A DNA stretch of 64,000 bases from Burkholderiales bacterium JOSHI_001 (GCA_000244995.1 CM001438.1:4940096-5004095); one strand, 5' to 3'; shown: positions 10,436-20,965, numbered from the stretch's first letter. Numbers and translations are program-made. Notes: generated by a model not told the origin, from the letters alone.

Positions 10436-10462
10436 TCTAGTGTTGCACGAACTTCGTGTCAA
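10434..10462 (-). promoter_or_regulatory. Sigma-70 promoter for vapBC (and hisC onward)
   Basis: On the minus strand a perfect -35 box TTGACA (10462-10457) is spaced 17 bases from TAGATT (10439-10434, 4 of 6 matches to the -10 consensus). Transcription would start near 10427, leaving about a 100-base leader before vapB. The TGA stop codon of hisD (10461-10459) lies inside the -35 box. Because vapC overlaps hisC, this promoter could also drive hisCBHA. Confidence 0.72.
10446..10458. promoter_or_regulatory. Second palindromic operator candidate at the vapBC promoter
   Basis: A perfect 6-bp inverted repeat CACGAA-C-TTCGTG that starts inside the spacer and touches the -35 box of the vapBC promoter. 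Its half-sites match the neighbouring palindrome, and the centres are about 24 bp apart (roughly two helical turns), suiting cooperative binding of two antitoxin dimers. This is inferred from the sequence pattern only. Confidence 0.7.
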
Positions 10463-11778
10463 GCCTTCTTCAGCCGCAGTTCGGCCGCCCGGGCGTGGGC
10501 CTGCAGGCCTTCGCCATAGGCCAGCTCGGCCGCGATGGGGCCAAGAATGTTAGCGCCCGCTTCGCTCACTTCGATCAGGCTGCTTCGTTTCTGGAAGTCG
10601 TACACCCCCAGCGGCGAGCTGAAACGCGCCGTGCCCGAGGTGGGCAGCACGTGGTTGGGGCCGGCGCAGTAGTCGCCCAGGCTTTCGCTGGTGAAGGCGC
10701 CCAGGAAGATGGCGCCGGCATGTTTCAGCAGCGGTTCCCAGCGGTGCGGGTCGCGGCTGGAGACTTCCAGGTGTTCCGGCGCCACACGGTTGCTGATGGC
10801 GCAGGCCTCTTCCATGCCGCGGGTGTGGATCAGCGCGCCGCGGCCTTCCAGGCTGGCGCGGATGACGTCTTTTCGCGGCATGCCGGGCAGCAGGCGGTTG
10901 ATGGCTTCGTGCACCGCGGCGATGTAGCCGGCGTCCGGGCACAGCAGGATGCTTTGCGCCAGTTCGTCATGCTCGGCCTGGCTGAACAGGTCCATGGCCA
11001 CCCAGTCGGCTGGCGTGGACCCATCGGCCAGCACCAGGATTTCACTCGGGCCGGCGATCATGTCGATGCCCACCTTGCCGAAGACCCGGCGCTTGGCGCT
11101 GGCCACATAGGCATTGCCCGGGCCGGTGATCTTGTCCACCGCCGGCACCGTGGCCGTGCCGTAGGCCAAGGCGCCCACGGCCTGGGCGCCACCAATGGCA
11201 AAAGCGCGCGACACGCCAGCCACATGGGCGGCGGCCAGCACCATGGTGTTGCGCTCGCCACCGGGCGTGGGCACCACCATGATGATCTCGCCCACGCCGG
11301 CCACATGGGCCGGCAGGGCGTTCATCAGCACGCTGCTGGGGTAGGTGGCCTTGCCGCCGGGCACATAGATGCCCACGCGGTCCAGCGGCGTCACCTTCTG
11401 GCCCAACAGGGTGCCGTCCTCGTCGCGGTACTGCCAGCTCAGGCCGCAGGCCTGCAACTGGCGTTCGTGGTAGCTGCGCACCCGCGCGGCGGCCTGTTGC
11501 AGCGCACTGCGCTGGGCCGGGGTGATAGCCTCGAAAGCCGCCTTCAGTTGCGCAGCGGGAATCTCCAGTTCGGCCACGCTGCCGGCCGGCAGGCTGTCGA
11601 AGCGCGCGGTGTAGTCCAGCACCGCGGCGTCGCCGCGCTGCTGCACATCGGCCAGGATGTCGGCCACGCGCTGCTCGATGGCCGCGTCGGTCTCGGCGCT
11701 CCAGTGCTGCAGGCGCTGGAATTCGGGCTCGAAGTCGGGCTGGGTGGTGGCCAGGCGCCGGATGTTCACGTCGGCCAT
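10459..11778 (-). CDS. hisD: Histidinol dehydrogenase
   Basis: Zinc- and NAD-dependent enzyme performing the last two oxidations from histidinol to histidine. The product has 439 residues, the usual length. The HisD signature region ([20 protein letters not shown] then HDELAQS) and the zinc/base region ending in APNH-type sequence (here [17 protein letters not shown]) are present. It follows hisG with one base between the genes. Its stop codon is embedded in the vapBC -35 box, so the toxin-antitoxin unit is fused tightly to its 3' end. Confidence 0.96.
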   Translation of the reverse strand: MADVNIRRLATTQPDFEPEFQRLQHWSAETDAAIEQRVADILADVQQRGDAAVLDYTARFDSLPAGSVAELEIPAAQLKAAFEAITPAQRSALQQAAARVRSYHERQLQACGLSWQYRDEDGTLLGQKVTPLDRVGIYVPGGKATYPSSVLMNALPAHVAGVGEIIMVVPTPGGERNTMVLAAAHVAGVSRAFAIGGAQAVGALAYGTATVPAVDKITGPGNAYVASAKRRVFGKVGIDMIAGPSEILVLADGSTPADWVAMDLFSQAEHDELAQSILLCPDAGYIAAVHEAINRLLPGMPRKDVIRASLEGRGALIHTRGMEEACAISNRVAPEHLEVSSRDPHRWEPLLKHAGAIFLGAFTSESLGDYCAGPNHVLPTSGTARFSSPLGVYDFQKRSSLIEVSEAGANILGPIAAELAYGEGLQAHARAAELRLKKA

Positions 11779-11779
11779 G

Positions 11780-12415
11780 TCACTTCACCGCCTGGGCAAA
11801 CACATCAATCAGCGTGCGGATGGCTTCGCGGCGCAGCTTCAGCGCGGCCTGGTTCACCACCAGGCGCGAGCTGATGTCCATGATGCGCTCCACCTCCACC
11901 AGGTGGTTGGCCTTGAGCGTGCTGCCGGTGGACACCAGGTCCACGATGGCGTCGGCCAGGCCGGTGAGAGGCGCCAGTTCCATGCTGCCGTACAGCTTGA
12001 TCAGGTCCACGTGCACGCCCTTGTCGGCGAAGTGCTGGCGCGCGATCTGGGTGTACTTGGTGGCCACGCGGATGCGCGAGCCCTGCTTCACCGCGGCGGC
12101 GTAGTCGAAGTCGGCACGCACCGCCACGCTCATGCGGCACTTGGCGATGCGCAGGTCCAGCGGCTGGGCCAGGCCGGCGCCGCCGTGTTCCAGCAGGGTG
12201 TCCAGGCCGGTCACGCCCAGGTCGGCACCACCGTACTCCACGTAGGTGGGCACGTCGGTGGCGCGCACCAGCACCACGCGCACATCGGGGCGGCTGGTGG
12301 CCAGGATGAGCTTGCGGCTTTTCTCCGGGTCCTCGCTCACGGTGATGCCGGCGGCTGCCAGCAGCGGCATCGTTTCATCAAAGATGCGGCCCTTGGACAG
12401 TGCGAGGGTGATCAT
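11780..12415 (-). CDS. hisG: ATP phosphoribosyltransferase, short form
   Basis: First enzyme of histidine synthesis: ATP plus PRPP to phosphoribosyl-ATP. The product has 211 residues, the short form lacking the C-terminal regulatory domain. Short HisG proteins work only with the regulatory partner HisZ, which is not encoded in the window. The start [12 protein letters not shown] at 12415 matches the family; longer in-frame reading upstream runs into murA. It lies 10 bases behind murA and 1 base before hisD. Confidence 0.95.
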   Translation of the reverse strand: MITLALSKGRIFDETMPLLAAAGITVSEDPEKSRKLILATSRPDVRVVLVRATDVPTYVEYGGADLGVTGLDTLLEHGGAGLAQPLDLRIAKCRMSVAVRADFDYAAAVKQGSRIRVATKYTQIARQHFADKGVHVDLIKLYGSMELAPLTGLADAIVDLVSTGSTLKANHLVEVERIMDISSRLVVNQAALKLRREAIRTLIDVFAQAVK

Positions 12416-12425
12416 GGCGTGGGGC

Positions 12426-13805
<1,380 letters not shown>

Positions 13806-13813
13806 TCAGTGGG

Positions 13814-14095
13814 TCAGTGGTGGTGGGGGCCGATGGAGGCCGGCAGGGCCTGGCCGTCGGCCGCCCATTCAGCGGGCGTGAGCGTCTTCATCGACAGCGC
13901 GTGGATTTGCTCGCGCATTCTATCGCCCAAGGCGGCGTACACCCGCTGGTGGCGGCGCACCCGCGGCAGGCCTTCGAACTCGGCCGACACGATGGTGGCA
14001 AAGAAGTGGCGCCCGTCACCTTCCACCGCCAGGTGCTGGCAGGGCAGGCCGGCGGCGATGAAGGTCTGGACTTCTTGGGGGGTGGGCTCGGCCAT
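13814..14095 (-). CDS. BolA-family protein (IbaG/YrbA-like)
   Basis: Small 93-residue protein of the BolA fold, the class that pairs with monothiol glutaredoxins in iron-sulfur handling and stress. The core (LAVEGDGRHFFATIVSAEFEG followed by RHQRVYAALGDRM) matches, and the C-terminus has the HALSMKTLTPAEW signature. ATG 14095 was chosen because the domain begins right after it. Its place before murA is the yrbA position of many proteobacteria. A PEP-CTERM gene on the opposite strand separates it from the ABC transporter. Confidence 0.9.
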   Translation of the reverse strand: MAEPTPQEVQTFIAAGLPCQHLAVEGDGRHFFATIVSAEFEGLPRVRRHQRVYAALGDRMREQIHALSMKTLTPAEWAADGQALPASIGPHHH

Positions 14096-14181
14096 GGTGC
14101 CCTTATTATCCGCGACGAATCGGCCGCGTTCCCCCAGCCCCGGCGCCGCTGGCCAAGAGGGACGAATCCAGGAGGAAGCCC

Positions 14182-15300
14182 ATGTCCATCTTCGACCGCC
14201 AGCCTCGGCTGCGCCGTGCCGCCCTGGCCACCTTCGCCTGCGCCGCGGGCCTGTGCGCGCTGCCCGCCGCCGCACAACTGGTTCCCGCGCTCCCGCCCCT
14301 GGGCACGCAGACGCTGATCGACAGTTTTTCGCAGCTGCAACCCGGCTTCTGGTTCGTGAACAGCAGCCAGACCAACGTGGCCGCACTCGTGGATTCAGGC
14401 GCCACCGTGTTGAACGACCGCCACACCGCCCAGTTGGGCGGACCCAGCGCCGTGGCCGCACTCTCCACCGCCCGTGTGACGGGCAGCACCACCCTCACGG
14501 CCGGCCAGTCGGCCGCGGCCACGGCCCACGTCACGGCCACCACGCTGGGCACCGTGGCAGCGGCCGGCGACAGCGCCAGCACGGAAAGCATCCTGCAGGC
14601 CGCCACCGCGTTCTCGGTCATCGAGTACCGCGCCTTCCTCGCCGAGCCAGGCCCGGTGATGCTCACCGCCCGGCTGGACGGCAGCCTCACCGTCAGCGGC
14701 TCGCGCCCCCTGGGACTGCCGCAGCCCTCACAGGCTGGCGTGGCCGTGTCGGTGTTGGGCGTGCCGGCAGGCGTCATCGGCGACACCGGCGCCATCACCC
14801 GCCTGTACCAGTCCGTCGGCGTGGCCGATCCGCAGGCCGAAGGCGACGCGCTGCTGGCCCAGTTGCTGACCTGGCCCACCACGCCCGGCTACCTGACCCC
14901 CGGCTACAACCCGAACCTGGCCACCTTCGGCCAGTTGCTGGGCACCGATTCCCTTGACAGCGGCAAGCCCCTGCAACATGACTTCGTGGTGTTTTCCGAC
15001 GGCAACCGCCTGGACTGTCCGGCCGAGGTCAAGATCCCCGTCTGCGGCACCTACCTGCACGAGTTCGTGCTCTTCCTGTTCACGGGTGCGCAAGACGGCG
15101 CCGCGGCCGACTTCAGCCACACCTTGTCGGTCACCAGCCTGCAACTGCCCGCGGGCAGTTCGATGGGTTTTGCCGACGGCGAATCCGTCCCGCTGAGCTT
15201 CGCGCCGGTGCCCGAACCGGCCCCCACTGCACTGTGGCTGGCCGGGCTGACCGTCCTGGGTTTCGCGGGCCGGGCGCGCCGGCGGCCGCTCAAGGCCTGA
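14182..15300 (+). CDS. PEP-CTERM sorted exported protein, unknown function
   Basis: The product has 372 residues. A signal peptide (about 1-32, ending AAAAQ) leads a Ser/Thr/Ala/Gly-rich body with no domain I recognise. The C-terminal tail VPEPAPTALWLAGLTVLGF followed by RARRR is a PEP-CTERM signal. Two cysteines near CPAEVKIPVCG may form a disulfide. A strong AGGAGG Shine-Dalgarno lies 7 bases before ATG 14182. The gene lies opposite its neighbours, between bolA and the ABC permease, and its last 11 bases overlap the 3' end of the permease gene tail to tail. Confidence 0.85.
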   Translation: MSIFDRQPRLRRAALATFACAAGLCALPAAAQLVPALPPLGTQTLIDSFSQLQPGFWFVNSSQTNVAALVDSGATVLNDRHTAQLGGPSAVAALSTARVTGSTTLTAGQSAAATAHVTATTLGTVAAAGDSASTESILQAATAFSVIEYRAFLAEPGPVMLTARLDGSLTVSGSRPLGLPQPSQAGVAVSVLGVPAGVIGDTGAITRLYQSVGVADPQAEGDALLAQLLTWPTTPGYLTPGYNPNLATFGQLLGTDSLDSGKPLQHDFVVFSDGNRLDCPAEVKIPVCGTYLHEFVLFLFTGAQDGAAADFSHTLSVTSLQLPAGSSMGFADGESVPLSFAPVPEPAPTALWLAGLTVLGFAGRARRRPLKA

Positions 15301-16057
15301 TCTTGTAGCCGCGCTTCAGCAACAGCAGCGCGGTACCGCACACCACCAACGCACTGCTGCCCACCACCGCCAGGCTCAGCCAGGGCGACACGTCGCTAGC
15401 GCCGAAGAAGCCGCGGCGAAAACCATCGATCATGTAGAAGAAGGGGTTGAAGTGGCTGGCCTTCTGCCACACCCCCGGCAGCGAGTGCACCGAGTAGAAG
15501 ACGCCGGAGAGGAACGTCATCGGCATGATGATGAAGTTCTGGAACGCGGCCAGCTGGTCGAACTTCTCGGCCCACAGCCCGGCAATCAGGCCCATCGAAC
15601 CCAGCATGCCGGCGCCCAGCACCGCGAAGACCACGATCCACCACGGCTCGGCCAGCGCCGGCGGCGCAAACCACACCGTCACCGCCATCACCCCCCCGCC
15701 CACCACCAGCCCGCGCACAATGGCCGCGCCCACATAGGCCACGAACCAGCCCCAGTGCGTCAGCGGCGTCAGCAGCAGAAACACCAGGTTGCCGGTGATC
15801 TTGCTCTGGATGAGCGAGCTGCTGGTGTTGGCGAAGCTGTTCTGCAGCACGCTCATCATCACCAGGCCGGGGATCAGGAAGCTGGTGTAGCCCACGCCCG
15901 GGAAGACCTGCACCTTGTCTTCCAGCACGTGGCCGAAGATCAGCAGGTACAGGATGGCGGTGAGCACCGGCGCCGCCACCGTCTGGAAGGCCACCTTCCA
16001 GAAGCGCAGCACCTCCTTGTAGAACAGGGTGCCGGCGCCTTGCAGACGCTCATGCAT
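15290..16057 (-). CDS. ABC-2 type transporter permease (YadH-like)
   Basis: Integral inner-membrane permease of 255 residues with six predicted hydrophobic segments, of the ABC-2 family (YadH/NodJ type). The characteristic FLSGVFYSVHSLPGVWQ motif is near residue 185. It pairs with the ATPase encoded just upstream; the two genes overlap by 8 bases. The substrate is not shown by the sequence; the family moves polysaccharides, lipids or drugs outward. The end of the gene overlaps the plus-strand PEP-CTERM gene. Confidence 0.9.
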   Translation of the reverse strand: MHERLQGAGTLFYKEVLRFWKVAFQTVAAPVLTAILYLLIFGHVLEDKVQVFPGVGYTSFLIPGLVMMSVLQNSFANTSSSLIQSKITGNLVFLLLTPLTHWGWFVAYVGAAIVRGLVVGGGVMAVTVWFAPPALAEPWWIVVFAVLGAGMLGSMGLIAGLWAEKFDQLAAFQNFIIMPMTFLSGVFYSVHSLPGVWQKASHFNPFFYMIDGFRRGFFGASDVSPWLSLAVVGSSALVVCGTALLLLKRGYKIRP

Positions 16058-16979
16058 GGGCGGCTCCCGTGGCCTGCGGGCGGCCCTGCATGATGCCCAG
16101 GAACACGTCCTCCAGGTCAGCGCGGCCGATCTCCAGGTCTTCCACCTTCACGCCGCCATGGCGCAGCACGCCGAGCGTGGCTTCCACCTCGGCCGCGTCG
16201 CGCGCGGCCAGCTGCACGCTGCGGCCGGTGACGCGCGCGCGCGCCGCCAGCACTTCCGGCAGCGCCTGGTCGGTCTTGAAGCGCAGCATGGTGCTGGCGG
16301 TGCCGGCCAGCAGGTTGGCGGTGCGGTCCAGCGCCACCACCTTGCCGGCCTTCAGCATGGCGATGCGCCCGCACAGGGCCTCGGCCTCTTCCAGGTAGTG
16401 CGTGGTCAGCAGCACGGTGTGGCCTTCGCGGTTCAGCCGGGCAATGAAAGCCCACAGGGTCTGGCGCAGTTCCACGTCCACCCCGGCGGTGGGCTCGTCC
16501 AGCACGATGACCGGTGGCTTGTGCACCAGGGCCTGGGCCACCAGCACGCGGCGCTTCATGCCACCGGACAGCTGGCGCATGTTGGCGTTGGCCTTGTCGG
16601 TGAGGCCCAGCGCGGCCAGCAATTCGTCAATCCAGGCGTCATTGCCGCGCACGCCGAAGTAGCCGCTCTGGATGCGCAGGGTCTCGCGCACCGAGAAGAA
16701 GGGGTCAAACACCAGTTCCTGCGGCACCACACCCAGGCTCTTGCGTGCGGCGGCGAAATCGGCCTTCACATCGTGGCCCATCACCGACACGCGGCCGGCG
16801 CTGGGCTGGGTCAGCCCGGCCAGGATGCTGATGAGCGTGGTCTTGCCCGCGCCATTGGGGCCCAGCAGACCGAAGAATTCGCCCTGTGCAATGTCAAGGC
16901 TGATGCCGTCCAGCGCCTGGAAGGCCCCGCGTGCACCCTGGTAGGTTTTGCTGACTTGCTGGAAGGACACGGCGTGCAT
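16050..16979 (-). CDS. ABC transporter ATP-binding protein (YadG-like)
   Basis: ATPase subunit of 309 residues for the adjacent ABC-2 permease. Walker A GPNGAGKTT, signature LSGGMKRR, Walker B VIVLDEPTAGVD and the switch histidine in LLTTHYLEEAE are all intact. A C-terminal extension of about 80 residues carries the usual DrrA/YadG domain. The start at 16979 (MHAVSFQQVSKTY) is favoured since the ABC domain begins there; an in-frame ATG at 17036 would add 19 residues. It is probably the first gene of the minus-strand envelope block. Confidence 0.92.
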   Translation of the reverse strand: MHAVSFQQVSKTYQGARGAFQALDGISLDIAQGEFFGLLGPNGAGKTTLISILAGLTQPSAGRVSVMGHDVKADFAAARKSLGVVPQELVFDPFFSVRETLRIQSGYFGVRGNDAWIDELLAALGLTDKANANMRQLSGGMKRRVLVAQALVHKPPVIVLDEPTAGVDVELRQTLWAFIARLNREGHTVLLTTHYLEEAEALCGRIAMLKAGKVVALDRTANLLAGTASTMLRFKTDQALPEVLAARARVTGRSVQLAARDAAEVEATLGVLRHGGVKVEDLEIGRADLEDVFLGIMQGRPQATGAAHA

Positions 16980-17132
16980 GGGGCGCGATTCTAGGTGGGG
17001 CCCCGCGGACCCCGCCGGCGTGGGTGCATCGCTCATCACCGCGGGTTTGTGCGCGGGCCTTCTAGGGTCAGCGCCCGGTGGCAGCACGGGGCGATGGTGC
17101 TAGATTGCCGCAGCCCGAGACGCTTCCCACCC

Positions 17133-17795
17133 ATGCCCCAGCCGCCCAAGAAGCCGCGCCGCACCGCCGAGCGCATCCTCGAGGTGACGCTCGACCTGTT
17201 CAACCGCTTCGGTGAACCCAATGTCAGCACCACGCTGATATCGGCCGAGCTGGGCATCAGCCCGGGCAACCTGTACTACCACTACCCGGCCAAGGACGAG
17301 CTGATCAACACGCTGTTCGACCGCTACGAACGCGCCTTGAACGAGCTGTTGGCCGCCGCCGACAACGTGCGCAACGTGGAAGACGCGTGGCTGTTCTTCC
17401 ACATGCTGTTCGAGCTGATCTGGCAGTACCGCTTCCTGTACCGCGACCTGAACGACCTGCTGTCCAAGAACCGGCGGCTGGAAACCCACTTCCAGTTCGT
17501 GCTGAAGAACAAGGCCCGCGCGGTGGCCGCGGTGCTGGGCGGACTGAGTCGGGCACAGGCCGTGCGCATCGGCGCCACCGAGTCCGAAACCATGGCCAGC
17601 GCCATGGTGGTGGTGCTGACCTACTGGCTCAGCTACGAATACGTGCGCGACCCGCGCAAGGCCCTGGAACCCGAAAGCGCCGGCGCGGCCTTGAGCCGCG
17701 GCGCCTACCATGTGCTGAGCCTGCTGATGCCCTACCTGGACGAAGCCGGCCGCCTGCACCTGATGCGCCTGGCCGGCGCTTACCGCAACAGCTGA
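17133..17795 (+). CDS. TetR/AcrR-family transcriptional regulator
   Basis: The product has 220 residues. The N-terminal helix-turn-helix (about 10-58; AELGISPGNLYYHYPAKDEL) is classic TetR. The rest is an all-helical ligand-binding domain with a hydrophobic VVVLTYWLSYEYV segment. Divergent from the ABC transporter (153 bases apart), it could control that transporter or the TPR gene 46 bases downstream. The ligand is unknown. ATG 17133 was preferred over ATG 17094 because the conserved domain starts a few residues later. Confidence 0.88.
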   Translation: MPQPPKKPRRTAERILEVTLDLFNRFGEPNVSTTLISAELGISPGNLYYHYPAKDELINTLFDRYERALNELLAAADNVRNVEDAWLFFHMLFELIWQYRFLYRDLNDLLSKNRRLETHFQFVLKNKARAVAAVLGGLSRAQAVRIGATESETMASAMVVVLTYWLSYEYVRDPRKALEPESAGAALSRGAYHVLSLLMPYLDEAGRLHLMRLAGAYRNS

Positions 17796-17841
17796 TTCCC
17801 TGCCCCGACACCACAGACATCCACAAGAGGAGACACACACC

Positions 17842-18618
17842 ATGGCCAAGTGGACCGCCTTCCCCTACGACAGCGACAACTACGTGTACGACGCCGCGGC
17901 GCTGAAGAAGAAATGGGCCCGGCTGCACGCCGGCGACGCCGAACCCTTCCCCAAGGACGACAAGGTGCTGGCCGCCTGGGCCCTGTTCCATGCGGGCGAA
18001 TTCCAGAAGGCCCACGAGGCGGGCCTGAAGGCCGGCGCCGCGGGCGTCGCGGTGGCCAACAAGGCCCAGGCCATCTATGCCAACTACCTGGAAAAGAGCG
18101 AAAAGACCAAGCTCGCCATGTTCCAGGAAGTGGCGCAGCGGGCCCAGGCCCAGCAGGCCAGCGAGCCCGACAACCCCAACGCCCACTACTGGATGGCCTA
18201 TGCGCTGGGCCGTTACAGCCAGGGCATCAGCGTGGCCAAGGCGCTGGCGCAGGGCATCGGCACGCAGGTGAAGACGGCGCTGGAAACCGCCATCAAGCTG
18301 CAGCCCAAGCACGCCGACGCGCACATCGCGCTGGGCGCCTTCCACGCCGAGGTGATCGACAAGGTGGGCAAGCTGCTGGGCAAGACCCAGGGCGCCGACG
18401 CCGGCACCGGGCTGAAGATGTTCAAGCAGGCCCTGGCGCTGAACCCCACCAGTGCCATCGCGATGATCGAATACGCCAATGGCCTGGTCATGCTGGAAGG
18501 CGACAAGAAGATGAAGGACGCCACCCAGCTGTACGAAGACGCCGCCGCCTGCGACCCCATGGACGCGATGGAGCGGCTGGACGTGGAGATGGCCAAGTCA
18601 GAGCTCGACGAGGAGTGA
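17842..18618 (+). CDS. TPR-repeat protein of unknown role
   Basis: Soluble 258-residue protein without a signal peptide. It has helical repeats of TPR type (for example NPNAHYWMAYALGRYSQG, PKHADAHIALGAF and NPTSAIAMIEYANGL), similar in layout to TatT/RMD-type TPR proteins. The C-terminus is acidic (ELDEE). A good Shine-Dalgarno AAGAGGAGA precedes ATG 17842. It follows the TetR gene on the same strand by 46 bases. It is probably a scaffold for protein binding; I cannot name a partner. Confidence 0.82.
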   Translation: MAKWTAFPYDSDNYVYDAAALKKKWARLHAGDAEPFPKDDKVLAAWALFHAGEFQKAHEAGLKAGAAGVAVANKAQAIYANYLEKSEKTKLAMFQEVAQRAQAQQASEPDNPNAHYWMAYALGRYSQGISVAKALAQGIGTQVKTALETAIKLQPKHADAHIALGAFHAEVIDKVGKLLGKTQGADAGTGLKMFKQALALNPTSAIAMIEYANGLVMLEGDKKMKDATQLYEDAAACDPMDAMERLDVEMAKSELDEE

Positions 18619-18629
18619 ACCCTGGGGGA

Positions 18630-18717
18630 TGGCGGAAGCGGTGAGATTCGAACTCACGGACGGTTGCCCGTCGCCGGTTTTCAAGACCGGTGCAATCGAC
18701 CACTCTGCCACGCTTCC
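18630..18717 (-). tRNA. tRNA-Ser (anticodon UGA)
   Basis: An 88-base type II tRNA including an encoded CCA end. Acceptor stem GGAAGCG/CGCTTCC with discriminator G, anticodon loop CTTGAAA (anticodon UGA, reads UCN), a long variable arm (GACGGGCAACCGTC) and T arm GTGAG-TTCGAAT-CTCAC are all well formed. It lies between the TPR gene and apaH. Confidence 0.96.
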
Positions 18718-18743
18718 ATGCGGTCTGCTGGGCCAGGATTCTC

Positions 18744-19565
18744 TCACCCCGGCCGCTGCGCCTGCTCACACGCCACCTGCACCACGTCGCGTCGGCCGCC
18801 GTCCACCCGTACCGCGGTGAGGGCGCCGCCCCAGACGCAGCCGGTGTCCAGAGCCAGCAAATCAGGTCGGTTGATCAGCCCCAGCGTGCTCCAGTGGCCG
18901 AAGGCCATGGGCACGCCTGCGGTGCCGCGACCGGGAATGTCGAACCAGGGCCGGTAACCCGGCGGGGCTGCGTCCGCGCCTTCCTTGGCCTGGAAGTCCA
19001 GCGTGCCGTCGTCGCGGCAGAAACGGATGCGCGTGAGCACATTGATGACGAAGCGCCAGCGTTCGGCGCCTTGCAGGCCGTCGCTCCAGCGCTTCGGCTC
19101 GTTGCCGTACATCACCTGCAGGAAGCCCGGTAGGTCGGGCCCGCGCAGCATCTGCTGCACTTCGTCGGCCAGCGACAGGGTGGTGCTGGCATCCCACTGC
19201 GGCACCACGCCGGCGTGCACCAGCAGCCAGCCGCATGCCTTGCCCGCCAGCGGGCGCTGGCGAACCCAGTCCAGCCAGGCCTCGCGCTCGGGGCTGTGCA
19301 GGATGTCGTCCAGCGTGTCGCTCTTGTGCGGCTTGCGCACGCCGTGCGCCACCGCCAGCAGGTGCAGGTCGTGGTTGCCCAGCAGGCAGGTGGCCGCGTC
19401 ACCCAAAGCGCGAAGGCGCTGCAGCGTGGCCAGGCTCTGGGGCCCGCGGTTCACCAGGTCGCCCAGCACATGCAGCCGGTCGCGGCTGGGCGAGAAGTCG
19501 ATCACGGCCAGCAACCGCTCCAGCGCGCGGCAGCAGCCCTGCAGGTCGCCCACCAGGTAGTCCAT
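18744..19565 (-). CDS. apaH: Bis(5'-nucleosyl)-tetraphosphatase, symmetrical
   Basis: Hydrolyses diadenosine tetraphosphate to two ADP, and in E. coli also removes Np4-type RNA caps. The product has 273 residues. The metallophosphatase motifs GDLQGC, GDLVNRGP, GNHD and LLVHAGV are in order, followed by the ApaH-type FGHWSTLGL. It starts at 19565, 89 bases from the divergent CNNM/CorC gene. The family assignment is firm. Confidence 0.95.
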   Translation of the reverse strand: MDYLVGDLQGCCRALERLLAVIDFSPSRDRLHVLGDLVNRGPQSLATLQRLRALGDAATCLLGNHDLHLLAVAHGVRKPHKSDTLDDILHSPEREAWLDWVRQRPLAGKACGWLLVHAGVVPQWDASTTLSLADEVQQMLRGPDLPGFLQVMYGNEPKRWSDGLQGAERWRFVINVLTRIRFCRDDGTLDFQAKEGADAAPPGYRPWFDIPGRGTAGVPMAFGHWSTLGLINRPDLLALDTGCVWGGALTAVRVDGGRRDVVQVACEQAQRPG

Positions 19566-19654
19566 CGGCCGATTCTGCTACGCTTGCCGGCCCTGCTTCC
19601 CGCACGCATCACCGGTCCGCCCGGACCCGCTTCTTTTCCGGTGATGCCCGCCCG

Positions 19655-20965
19655 ATGGACCTTGCGCTCCTGGTCTTCCTGATCCTGCTGAACGGCCTGT
19701 TCGCCATGTCCGAGATGGCGCTCACCGCCGCGCGCAAGGCCCGGCTGGCGGTGATGGTGGAAACCGGCGACGCCGGCGCCACCGCGGCGATGGACCTGCA
19801 CGAGCACCCGACCAAGTACCTGTCCACGGTGCAGATTGGCATCACCTCCATCGGCGTGCTGAACGGCATCGTCGGCGAGGCCGCGTTTTCCGACCCGCTG
19901 GCCGAATGGCTGATCCACCACCTGCCCATGCCGATTTCCGAGCGCGCCGCGCACATCACCGGCACCGCGCTGGTGGTGGTGATCATCACCTTCCTGACCA
20001 TCATCTTCGGCGAGCTGGTGCCCAAGCGCCTGGGCCAGATGTACCCCGAAAGCGTGGCGCGGCTGGTGGCGCGGCCGATGGAGCTGCTGTCCACCGCCAC
20101 GCGGCCCTTCGTGTGGTTGCTGTCGGCCTGCACCGAAGGCGTGCTGCGCCTGCTGGGCATCCGCGAAGCACCCAACCGCAGCGTGACCGAAGAGGAAATC
20201 GCCGCCAGCCTGGAAGAAGGCCTGGACGCCGGGGTGATCGAAGCGCAGGAACACCAGATGGTGCGCAACGTATTCCGGCTGGACGAGCGCCAGATCGGCA
20301 GCATGATGATCCCGCGCGCCGAAATTGACTGGCTGGACGTGAACGCACCGCTGTCCGACGTGCTGGGCCGCATGGGCGAGCACCAGCATTCGCGCTACCC
20401 GGTGTGCCGCGGCGGGCTGGACGACGTCATCGGCGTGGTGGCGGCACAAAGCCTGCTGAAGCCCCTGGCCGAGGGCCGCATGCCCGAACTGACCGACCTG
20501 CTGCAGCCGCCGGTGTTCGTGCCCGAAACCCTGTCGGGCATGGAACTGCTGGATCACTTCCGTGTCAGCAATGCGCAGCTGGTGTTCGTGGTGGACGAGT
20601 ACGGCGCGGTGCAGGGCGTCATCACCGTGCGCGACGTGCTGGAAGCCATCACCGGCGAATTCAGCGCCCCCAGCGACGACGACGCCTGGGCCGTGCGGCG
20701 GCCGGACGGCAGCTGGCTGATGGACGGCCTGATCCCGGTGCCGGAGCTGAAGGACCGGCTGGAAGTGAAGGAGCTGCCCGAGGAAGACCGCGGCCGCTAC
20801 AACACCCTGGCCGGCATGATCATGCTGCTGCTGGGCCAGCTGCCCCGCACGGCCGATGTGGTGGAATGGAGCGGCTGGCGTTTCGAGGTGGTGGACCTCG
20901 ACGGCAAGCGCGTGGACAAGGTGCTGGTCACCCGCAGCGCCCCGATCGAAGAGGACGAAACATGA
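19655..20965 (+). CDS. CNNM/CorC (hemolysin C-like) membrane protein
   Basis: The product has 436 residues. The N-terminal CNNM transmembrane domain (about 1-180, with MSEMALTAAR and IIFGELVPKRLGQ) is followed by a CBS-domain pair (about 200-340; VFVVDEYGAVQGVITVRDVLEAI) and a C-terminal CorC/HlyC domain. The family includes magnesium/cobalt exporters, and the hemolysin name is historical. ATG 19655 begins the first membrane helix. Its stop overlaps the SapC gene (ATGA), so the two proteins are probably made together. Confidence 0.9.
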   Translation: MDLALLVFLILLNGLFAMSEMALTAARKARLAVMVETGDAGATAAMDLHEHPTKYLSTVQIGITSIGVLNGIVGEAAFSDPLAEWLIHHLPMPISERAAHITGTALVVVIITFLTIIFGELVPKRLGQMYPESVARLVARPMELLSTATRPFVWLLSACTEGVLRLLGIREAPNRSVTEEEIAASLEEGLDAGVIEAQEHQMVRNVFRLDERQIGSMMIPRAEIDWLDVNAPLSDVLGRMGEHQHSRYPVCRGGLDDVIGVVAAQSLLKPLAEGRMPELTDLLQPPVFVPETLSGMELLDHFRVSNAQLVFVVDEYGAVQGVITVRDVLEAITGEFSAPSDDDAWAVRRPDGSWLMDGLIPVPELKDRLEVKELPEEDRGRYNTLAGMIMLLLGQLPRTADVVEWSGWRFEVVDLDGKRVDKVLVTRSAPIEEDET

